This document shows positions 43,188 to 53,600 of a stretch of DNA of 58,995 bases, in pieces. Both the position numbers and the translations under genes were made by a program. The stretch comes from an uncultured Acidimicrobiales bacterium (lineage in GTDB: Bacteria > Actinomycetota > Acidimicrobiia > Acidimicrobiales > SHLQ01), in NCBI GenBank assembly GCA_938038815.1, contig CALHTF010000083.1, positions 1-58,995 of the forward strand. Direction: 5' to 3'. The notes beneath the pieces are model-generated. The model had not been told where the DNA came from and did no database searches. It saw nothing but the letters and a program-made list of their open reading frames with translations. Position 1 is the stretch's first letter, and every line of letters starts with the position of its first letter.

Positions 43188-44495
43188 TTAGCCGGTGGTC
43201 GGCGGCGTGGTTTCGTCGGGGGCGAGGGTGGTCGGCGGGGGTGGTGGCGGCTCGGCGGGCGCCGCAGGGTCGAGAACAACCGACAGTTCGGGGAAGCCGT
43301 TGGTGACCTTTACCAGGCCGAGTCCGCGGGGCGTAAAGATGTTGCCCTTGGAGAAGATCGCGTCTTCGAGCACCAATTCGTCGAGTGTCCGCCCCGACAG
43401 CGCAGCGGCGAGGTCTACCCCTTCGAGGGAGCCGGTTTCGGTGGCGACCGCTTCCAAGAGTCCGATGATCGAGATTGAGGCAATGTCGGCACCACCGCGG
43501 AATGCAATGTCGAGATCGTCGAGGATCTGATTCTCCGACGCGGTGCGAGGCCCATAGAGACCCGTCCAGGAGACAAAGGTCAGTTCGGACAGGCCGTCGA
43601 TCTTTTCCACCCAGAACAAGTTGTCGCCCTCGGTTCCGGTGAAGATGGGGGTGTCGGGATCAACTTCGCGGATCTGGGTTACGACGGCGACGAGATCGTT
43701 GACCGGCGCACAAACCACGAACACGTCGGGCGCTTCAAACTGGGCAACCGACGACCCCACCTCGGCCCGACCGATCCCACCCAAGCCGTACTCGACAGTG
43801 GCCGTGATCTGGCCTCCCGAGAATTGGAATCGGTCCGAGAACGACGAGCACTGCTCAAATGACGACTCGCCGGCAAGCGAGCTAACGGTGAGCGCAGTCG
43901 ATGCTTCGTTGTCGATGGCGTGATCGGCCAAGACGATGCCCTGGGCCATATCGGGGGCCTCGAGCGCAAACGCCAGATCGCCAGCGTCGGTGCCAAAGGT
44001 CGAGTTCGACAGGCACGGCGACATGACGAGCACCCCTTGGTCGACCGCCAGTTCAGCAGCCGGGATCACCGTCTCGGGTTCGCAGCCCACAATGATGAGC
44101 CGGGCGCCGCGCCGCAGTTGATCCTCGACAGCATCGAGCGTGATGTCGACATCGTTGGCGCCATCGACCACTTCGAGCCCTACCGGTTCGCCGAGCAGGC
44201 CACCCCGGCCGTTCAGGTTGTTCACCGCTGCGATCACATATGGAACGAGATCGGCTTCTGTGTCGCGAGCCGTCGTCGTGAGGTCGACCACCATCGCCAC
44301 CCGAACCGAACCGGGGATCTCGGGGAACTCGATCTCGGCCAACACCGATGCGGGAGGAGCGTCGGACCCAATCCCCGCTTCATCGTCGTTGCCAACTACC
44401 GAACAACCCGCAACAACCAACACCAGCGCAAGGAGCCGAACGGCAGCGATTGCGGTCCTATGGCCGATAAACGGCCGATTCCGATCAGAAACCAT
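43188..44495 (-). CDS. ABC-type amino-acid/amide binding lipoprotein (Peripla_BP_6)
   Basis: 435 residues. Lipoprotein signal with lipobox VVAGC (about residue 31). Type I periplasmic-binding fold as in LivJ-like proteins: VPYVIAAVNNLNGRGGLLGEPV, LIIVGCEPETVIPAAELA, LVMSPCLSNSTFG and TPIFTGTEGDNLFW. Ends in a Pro/Thr-rich tail. No permease or ATPase genes of a Liv system adjoin, so it is an orphan receptor or works with a distant transporter. Divergent from the giant surface-protein gene. Confidence 0.85.
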   Translation of the reverse strand: MVSDRNRPFIGHRTAIAAVRLLALVLVVAGCSVVGNDDEAGIGSDAPPASVLAEIEFPEIPGSVRVAMVVDLTTTARDTEADLVPYVIAAVNNLNGRGGLLGEPVGLEVVDGANDVDITLDAVEDQLRRGARLIIVGCEPETVIPAAELAVDQGVLVMSPCLSNSTFGTDAGDLAFALEAPDMAQGIVLADHAIDNEASTALTVSSLAGESSFEQCSSFSDRFQFSGGQITATVEYGLGGIGRAEVGSSVAQFEAPDVFVVCAPVNDLVAVVTQIREVDPDTPIFTGTEGDNLFWVEKIDGLSELTFVSWTGLYGPRTASENQILDDLDIAFRGGADIASISIIGLLEAVATETGSLEGVDLAAALSGRTLDELVLEDAIFSKGNIFTPRGLGLVKVTNGFPELSVVLDPAAPAEPPPPPPTTLAPDETTPPTTG

Positions 44496-44506
44496 GAACG
44501 ATCAAC

Positions 44507-44520
44507 GTTACCGGTGTAAC
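44507..44520. promoter_or_regulatory. Small palindrome in divergent promoter region of the giant gene
   Basis: Perfect GTTAC-CGGT-GTAAC inverted repeat inside the 151-base region between the lipoprotein gene and the giant gene. It could be an operator acting on either promoter. Evidence is only the symmetry and the position. Confidence 0.3.
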
Positions 44521-44646
44521 CAGCGGACCGGTCTCGGACATGCGACCACAGGACGGACCCTTATTTGGGGGCTTCGCCCATTCGATCGCCGTTCGAGTTC
44601 AATTTTCGCTCGAGATGTCGAAGGAGTCCTGAGGTTTCGACCTCCG

Positions 44647-47600
44647 ATGTACTACCGCCGCCCCGCTACGAAATCTGAGTTTATGTCGTATCGACCTTTC
44701 GCCTCCCTGCGTCACCTTGCGGTCGCGCTGCTCGCTGTGCTTGCCGTTCTGGCTTCGACCCTGGTCATCGCGGCCCCTCTTCCGGCGGAGCTCGGCCTCT
44801 TTTTGAACCCAGCGGCTGCCCAAAGTGGCGGAGGCTCATGCCCGCCGAACAGCACCTTTCTGACCGAGTTCAACTGGTCGTCCGCTCCTGGCGGAAGCGA
44901 CAACCCCGCAGGAGCCGACGGCGCGACGTGGCCAGCGAACACCACGAACAAATCGTGGACCAACGTTGGCGGCAGCGGACTCGATGTAACCATCGGCCTC
45001 ACCGGCACCGTGATCGACGGCAACAACGGCGGAACGGTCGGACCAGGCGCGGTTGGTACAATCGACGGGTTCCCAACCGGAACCAACGAAGGTGGAACCC
45101 AGGGCGGCAATGACGGAGCGTATGGCTCGGACTACTTCACCTTGGCGATGTACTCCGAGTCCAGCGATGCACCGGTGGAGATGAGCTTCGACTTCTCGCG
45201 GCCGGTTTTCTTCGCCTCGGACTTCACCGTCGATGACGTCGACTGGATCGGTCACCTCAGCAATAACCCGATCCCGGCAAACGGTTTCCAAGACGAGGTT
45301 GCCTTTACGGCAACCGGTCCAACCGGCGACGTTCCGGTTGGGCTCGCAATCGTCAGCCAGACCAACCAGAACTTCATCACCATCACCGGCCAGTCGGCCA
45401 AGGCCGACCCGTACGACCAAAACGGCGGCACCAACCTGCAACCTACGGATCCGGCTGGCCAGGTACTGATCTCCACACCCAAGCCATTCACGAACCTCAC
45501 CATCGACTACTCCAATGGCCCCGAGGATCAAGCCGCAGAGATTGCCGATGCCAACAACCCCGGCACGTGGGATGGCGTAAGCAACGGCCATGCGGTTCGA
45601 CTCGGCGGATTTACCCTCTGTGAGCCATTCGATGCCAGCTTGACTCTCGACAAGACCGCCTATCTTGGCCATGACTCCGGCGCCGCGTGTACCGGCGCTG
45701 ACTTGGTGACCGGCGCCATCCCGGGCGAAGCCATCACCTACTGCTTCGACGTGACCAACACTGGCCAGGTTGCCCTCGACACCTTCTCCATCACCGATGC
45801 TGCGCTTGGCCTAACCAATGCCGTCCCGCCCGAGGTTCAAGTCGTGAGCGGCACAACACCTGTCGCCCCCGGTGCGACCATTTCGTTCTACTACGAGGCA
45901 TCGGCGCCACTCACCGACCTGGTGAACAGCGCAACCGCGGAAGCGATTCCCGTCGACGCGGCCGGAGATCCCATTACCTTCCTCGACCCCGTTACCCACA
46001 CTGACACCGCAACCGTTGAGACGATGTCGCCGGCCGTGTCACTCACCAAAGATGTTGTGCTCGGCCATCAGTCAGGAGCCAACTGCGGCTCGGCCACCGA
46101 TTCGGCGGCGATCGTGTCCGGCACGGCGGTGACCTACTGCTTCACGGTGACCAACACTGGCGACCTTCCCCTCGCCAACATCGATATCCAAGATGCAACC
46201 CTCGGCAGTCCCGCCATCACCCAGACCGTTGCACCCGTCGCGCTGCCACTCGCCCCCGGTGCGTCGGTGGTCTACTACTTCGAGGCCACCGCTACCGGAA
46301 CCCTTACCAACACGGCTGCGGTATCGGCCGACCCAACCAACCCCGACGGGTCGCCAGTGCCGGGCGCGACGCCGGTAACTGACTCCGACACCGCAGTGGT
46401 GACCGAAGAGGCTCCTGCGATCGAATTGCAGAAATCGGCCTCGACCGACGGCACGTGCCCGGGCGGCGAACTGGTGAACCAGATCAACGGAGCAACGCTG
46501 AGCTACTGCTTCGAAGTATCCAACACCGGAACAACCCACCTCGCCAACGTTTCGATCGCCGATGCCGATATCTCGGGCTTCAATCCGGCAAACCTTGTAC
46601 CGGTGACCGGGTCGCTCGCGCTGATCGCCCCGGCCGAAACCGTCGTGGTGCGCTACGACACAACCGCCACCGTCGACGTCATCCCAAACACCGCAACCGC
46701 AACCGGTGACCCCGCCGACCCGGCAGGAGATTCCCTCGGGCTAAACGCGGTCTCTGATGACGACACCGCAGCCGTCGATGTTGTTGCCCCCTCGATCTCG
46801 CTCGTCAAAACGGTGGTTCCGGCTGGTTCGACCTGTCCGGGCATCGATGCCACCACGTTGGTCGTCGCAACCGGTTCGAGCGTCATCTACTGCTTCACCG
46901 TCACCAACACCGGCGACACCGACCTCACCGGCGTGGTGGTCGATGACCCTGGCCTGGGAATTGCCGGTCTCGCCGTCGCTGACCTTGCCGTCGGTGCTGC
47001 TGCAACGGTTGCGGCGCCCTCCAGCGTTGCCACCGATACGACGAATATCGCAACGGCGACCGGAACGCCGGCCAACGGGACCACACCTCTCGCAGGCATC
47101 GCGGCGGTAAGTGACACTGAGGAAGCAATCGTCGATGTCGTGACCCCCGCTGTCGCGCTCGACAAGACCGTCGTCGGCGGTTCCGACGTCACGCTTTGCC
47201 CTGGCTCGGAAACCTTGGCCGCCGGATTCGGCGTAGCGATCACCTACTGCTTCGCGGTAACCAACACCGGCCAGACGCACCTCGACATGGGCAACTTTGC
47301 CTTTAACGACGCAACGCTCGGCATCACCGCCGCCGATCTGGTTCCCGTGGGTGCGCCGACCGACCCGTTGGCTCCCGGCGGCACGAACACCTACGCGTTC
47401 ACGACAACGATGGACGTCACGGAAACAAACACTGCCGACATCGCAGCCGACCCCGTGGACGCCGCCGGCAACCCTATAAGCGGAGCATCGCCGGTCACCG
47501 ATAACGACATCGCCGATGTTGTTCTTGCCTCCCCGGCAATCGGCATCGTCAAGACGGCCTATGCGGGCACCGATGGCGGAGCCAGCTGCCCCGGAACCGA

Positions 47601-50600
47601 TACGACCACCGTCGAAGCCGGAGCGGCGATCACCTACTGCTTTGTGGTCACCAACACCAGCACGGACACCGCCCTCGCCAACGTCACGATCGATGACACG
47701 ACGCTCGGCGAAACCTACCCCGGCAACATCACGTTGCTTGCCGGCAACCCCGCACTTCTGCAGACCGGCGAAGCCGCCACCTTCTACCTCGACGCGACCG
47801 CGACGGGCGACATCACCAACACCGCCGAAGCCACCGGTGCCCCTTCCGACGCATCAGGAAACCCCGTTGCCGCTCCGGCCCCGACCGCCTCCGACCCAAC
47901 AACGGTCGATGTCACCGCACCGGCGATCGAACTCGCGAAGACCGTGTACCCAGGTCACGATGCTGGCGCATCGTGTAGTGGCACCGAGATCGTCAACGGC
48001 ATTGCGGCAGCAGCGGTTACGTATTGCTTTACCGTCACCAACACCGGTGACACCGCGCTGAGTGGCGTGAGTGTGAGCGATCCTGCGCTGGGGATCTCGT
48101 TGCCGATTCCGGGAGTACTTCTCGTCGGGGATTCGGTCACGGTCTTCTCCGAGTCGACCATCACTGGCGATTTGACCAATACGGCAACCACGTCGGGCGT
48201 ACCCTCGACGGCCGCCGGTACCCCACTTGGTCTCACGAACCCGACCGACGTCGACGATGCCCAGGTGAATGAGATCGCCCCATCGGTCTCGATAGACAAG
48301 ACCATCTATGTCGGGTCCGATGCAGGCGCATCGTGCGGTTCGGCCACCAACTCTGCGCTCACCGTCGCAGGGAGCACGGTCACCTACTGCTTCCTGGTAA
48401 CCAACACCGGCGACACGTACCTTTCCGACCTGACTATCGACGACCCAACCCTCGGTGTTTCGATCGGTAGCGCCAACGAAGCCGCGGTCAGTGGAACGTT
48501 GGCCACCATTGCGCCGGGAGCCTCGGCGGTCGTGTACCTCGAGGTCGTCGCCGGGGCGACCGATGTCGCCAACATTGCGTCGGTTACCGGTAACCCAACC
48601 AACGCGATCGGCGCCGATCTCACCGGTGCTCCCGATCCGACCGACACCGATGACGCTCTGATGAACGTCCTCGCACCGAGCGTCGAGATCGCCAAGACCG
48701 TTTCGGTCGATGGCACGTGCCCGGGAGTCGAGACGGTCTCGCTGCAGCCAGGTACCGCCGTGTCGTTCTGTTTCGCACTAACCAACACTGGCGATACGTA
48801 CCTCGCTGATCTCACGATCGACGATGACATCTATGGCGTTCTTGATTCGGCGAGCACGTCCGCCGTCGCCGGCAGCCTCGCTCTGGTCGCGCCGAGCGAA
48901 ACCATCGTGGTCCGGTACGACACGACCAGCCCTGCAGCCGACCAGGTCAACACCGCATCCACCACCGGCACACTATCAAACAGCGCTGGTTCGCCGCTCG
49001 GCATTGGAGACGTAACTTCTCCCGACGACACCGCCGAGATCCTAGTGATCGGCCCAGGTTTGACCCTTACCAAGACGGCAGTCGCGGCGGGTGCTGCGTG
49101 TACCGGCGTCGACGGCGCCACTCTTGAGGTGGCGGCGGGAACCGATGTTACCTACTGCTTTGAAGTCACCAATACCGGCGACACCTACCTCACCGATGTC
49201 ACCGTTGACGACCCAACCCTCGGCGTCACTGGTCTCGCCGTGGCTGACCTCCCCGCCAACGGCGACAGCAACGTTGTGAGCTTCGGTCCGGTGGCCGCGA
49301 CGAATGTCGTCAACACCGCCCAAGCCATCGCTACTGCTGCCGACCCAACCGGTACCCCGCTGCCGGGCGTACCCTCGGTCGACGACACCGACCCAGCACA
49401 GGTCGATGTCTTGACTCCCGCGATCACTCTCGAGAAGACGGTTGTGCCGGGATCCAACGTGAACGACTGCCCTGGCGCAGAACTTGTCAACGCCCAAAAC
49501 GGCGTGGCGGTGGTCTACTGCTTCGTCGTGACCAACACTGGCGATGCGCCGCTCGCCAATATCAGCGTCACCGACCCCGACCTCGCCTTCGGAGCTACCG
49601 ACCCGACACTGGTTAGCGGGACGATTCCGCTCGCGCCGGGCGCAAGCGCTACGTACGGCTTCGCAACCACGATCACGGGCGATCTGGTCAATACCGCCAA
49701 CGTATCCGGCGACCCGCTCACTTCTGGCGGCGCCCCCCTTCCCGGCGCTGGGCCGGTTAGCGACACCGACACGGCCGAGGTCACCGAAGCAGAGGCGTCG
49801 CTCAGCTTGGTAAAGACTGTCTACGCCGGCCATGACGCTGGCACTTCTTGTGGTGGCACCAACTCGTACTCCGGCCTCGTCGGCGACGCGGTTACCTACT
49901 GTTTTGTGGTCACCAACACCAGCGCGACGACAACGATGTCGAGCACCTCGGTCGACGATCCGAACCTGAACCCAATCACCCTGGTTGCGTCGGGTGCCAC
50001 GACCCTTGCGCCTGGCGAATCGGTTGTGTTCTACGCCGAAGACAACCTCACCGCCGACCTGGTTAACATCGCAACCGCGTCGGGGATTCCATCGGCCGCC
50101 GACGGTACGCCGTTGCCCGACGCGACGGCGATCGATTCACCACCCGACACCGCCACCGTCGACGTGAATGCACCGGCTATCGCCCTGTCGAAGACCGTCT
50201 ACGCCGGCCACGACGCGGGAGCGTCTTGCGCAGGTGCAGAACTCGCTTCAGGCCTCGTGGGCGCTGCGATCACCTACTGCTTCGAGGTCACCAACACCGG
50301 CGACATCGACCTGACCGACATCTCGGTGAACGACCCAACGCTTGGTATCAACCTTGCGGTTCCCGGCCCGATTGCCCCCGGCAATTCGGCCACGGTGATC
50401 TTTGAATCGACGATCACGAGCAACCTCGTGAACACCGCAACCACGAGCGGAACCCCTTCGACACCGGCAGGTGCTCCTCTCCCCGGTCAACCACCGGTCG
50501 TCTCGGCTCCCGATGATGCCGAGGTCGTTACCGTCGACCCGGCCATAACCTTTGACAAGTCGGTATACGCGGGCCACGACGCTGGCGCTTCGTGCAGTGG

Positions 50601-53600
50601 CTCGGCGCAGATATCAGGACTCGCTGGCGACCTGGCAACCTACTGCTTCGAGGTCACCAACACCGGCGACACTGCGCTCGCCATCGAAATCGACGACGCC
50701 ACGTTGGGTCTTGACGCAAGTAACCCGCCAACCGTTGTTTCGGCGCCGGCGAGCTCGCCGCTGCTCGGCGCCGGCGAGTCGATCGTGTACTTCGCCCAAA
50801 CGGTACTCAGTGGCGACCTGGTCAACACCGCCACGGCAACCGCCACGCCGGTCGACCCCTCAGGCGACCCTCTGCCTGGCGTTCCGTCTATCGACGAAAC
50901 CGACTCGGCAATTGTCGACGTCGTCGATCCAGCGATCCAGGTCGACAAGACGGTTTCGTCGACCGGTAGCTGCCCCGGCACCGAACTTGTGTCCGGCAAC
51001 CTTGGCGACCCGGTCATCTATTGCTTCACCGTCACCAACACCGGTGACACTGCTCTGGCCACCGTGTCGCTTAACGACACCACGCTGGGCATCACCGACG
51101 CCGACATGGTTCTCACTTCGGGTTCGCTAGCGCTGCTCACCGTCGGCGAATCGGCGACTCTGCAGTTCGCTTCGACCATCACCGGCGATCTTCTCAACAC
51201 CGTCACCGCGACCGGAACCCCGTCGTCGCCCGGTGGAGCTCCGCTCGGCCTAGCCGACGTGGCCGACGACGACACCGCGGAAGTTGATGCGATCGCACCC
51301 GACGTCACGTTGGTGAAGACCGTGTCGGTCGACGGCACGTGCGCTGGACAAGCCAGCGCCCTTGTCGGCAGCGCTGCACCGATCATCTACTGCTTTGAAG
51401 TTACCAACAGTGGCGACACCCACCTCTCGGGCCTGACCCTTACCGACCCAACACTCGGTCTGTCGCTCAGTGATCCGACCGTCCTCGCGCCGAGCGAGTC
51501 GATCATGTTGTCGGCTCCGGCCACCGCAACGCTCGACGTGGTGAATATTGCGTCGGTTGCGGCAACCCCGTCTGCCCCCGGCGGTGCGCCTCTTGCTGAT
51601 GTCGACCCGGTGGCCGACACCGACCAGGCGACGGTTGATGTCGTCTCGCCAAGCATCGAACTGACCAAGACGGTCACGGCCGGAACCTCGTGCCCTGGCC
51701 TTGGCCAACTAACCGGCGGCGAAGGCGTGGCCCTCACCTATTGCTTTGAGGTCACCAACAACGGCACCACCCACCTCGACCTTTCCACCATGGTGTTCGA
51801 CGATCCAACCCTTGGCATCACCGCTGCGGACCTCACCACCGTCACCAGCGCAAGTTCGCCACTCGCTCCCGGCGATTCGGCCATGTTCTCCTACAGCGGG
51901 GCAACGATCCCCGCCGGCGGACAGCTCAACACCGCGACCGTCGCTGCCGATCCCGTCGATGCAACCGGCGTCCCCATCGCTGGCCCATCGGGCCCGCTGG
52001 GACCAGTTGACGACCTTGATACTGCTGAGGTGCTCGAAGCCGAAACAGCGATTGCACTCACGAAGACGGTGTATGTCGGTAACGACGGCGGCAGCAACTG
52101 TCCCGGGATAAACGACGCAGTGGTCGAGGTTGGCGACTCGCTCACCTACTGCTTTGTCGTCACCAACACCAGCGCGACGGCATCGTTGGCGAACGTCACG
52201 ATCGACGACACCACCCTCGGCGAGACGTACCCAGGAAACATCACGTTGCTCACCGGTGATCCGACGCTGTTGGCCCCGGGCGAATCGGCAATCTTGTACC
52301 TTGACGCCACTGCGTCGGGCGACCAGACGAATACCGCTTCGACAACGGGCGAACCAGCAGACGCGGCGGGAACCGCACTACCAAGCCTGACCGACCCGAC
52401 CGCATCTGACACCGCCTTGGTCACCACCGCTGCACCAGGTATCACCATCGACAAGACCGTGTACGAGGGGCACAACGCGGGCGCCCTTTGCGGTACCGCA
52501 AGTGCGGATGATTTGGCCTACGGCGTTGCCGGCCAGCCCGCAACGTATTGCTTTACGGTCACCAACACGGGCGATACCCACCTCTCCGGAATTACGGTGG
52601 CCGACCCGACCCTCGGCATCACGTTGTCCGATCCGGCGCTGCTCGCTCCTGGCGCAAGCGTCACCGTGTTCGCCGAGTCGACGATTTCCTCCGACCTGGT
52701 AAATAGCGCCACCGCTACCGGCCTACCCACCGATCCGAGCGGTACCCCGTTCGCCGATCTCGATGCGCCGCTGTCGGCCCCCGACGACGCTGAGGTGGTT
52801 GTAGTAACTCCCGACCTCACGCTGGAGAAGTCGGTCTACGCCGGCGCACACGACGGTGGAGCTCGATGCGCTACCGCAGCGACCGAACTTGCAAGCGGCC
52901 TGAGCAGCGAGCCCGCTACCTGGTGTTTCACCGTGACCAATAGCGGCGACGTCGATATGGCATCGGTCGAGATCAGTGACCCCTTGCTCGGCCTCGATGC
53001 CTCGACAACCCTGCTTGTCGTCGCAGGTACCATGCCGCTCGCGCCGGGTGACACGATCACCTACGCTTTTGAGGGCACCATCGATAGCGATCTCACCAAC
53101 GTCGCCACGGCGGTTGGTAGCCCACTCGACCCCAACGGCAACCCGCTGCCCGACACGGTGTCGGATCCGACCGACCTTGACGGTGCACAGATCGAACTGA
53201 TCGATCCGCAGATCGAACTGGTCAAAACAGTCAGCGTCGACGCAACCTGTCCAGGCGCATCGTCCGCCTACGGAGAAAACGGCGACGGGTTGACCTACTG
53301 CTTTGCGGTCACCAACACCGGCGATACCGAGCTGGTCAATGTGACGCTCGACGATTCGCCCCTTGGAATTACCGATGCCGACATGACCGTCGTGTCAGGT
53401 TCGCTCAGCCAAATCCCGGCCGGAGAAACCGTCGTGCTGAGCTACGACACGACCCTTGCGGGCAACCTGGAGAACATTGCCACCACCGAAGGTCAGCCCG
53501 GAGACGGCTCGGGTGCGCCCCTGCCCGACGTCGACCCGGTCATCGCCGCAGCACAGGCGAACGTCTACGAAAGCGCTCCGCAGATCAGTTTGACCAAAAC

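Noticed and set aside
44140..44646. In-frame extension of the giant gene by 169 codons
   Set aside because: It runs antisense over the start of the lipoprotein gene and its promoter, is not signal-peptide-like, and a clear signal peptide with a ribosome site starts at 44647.
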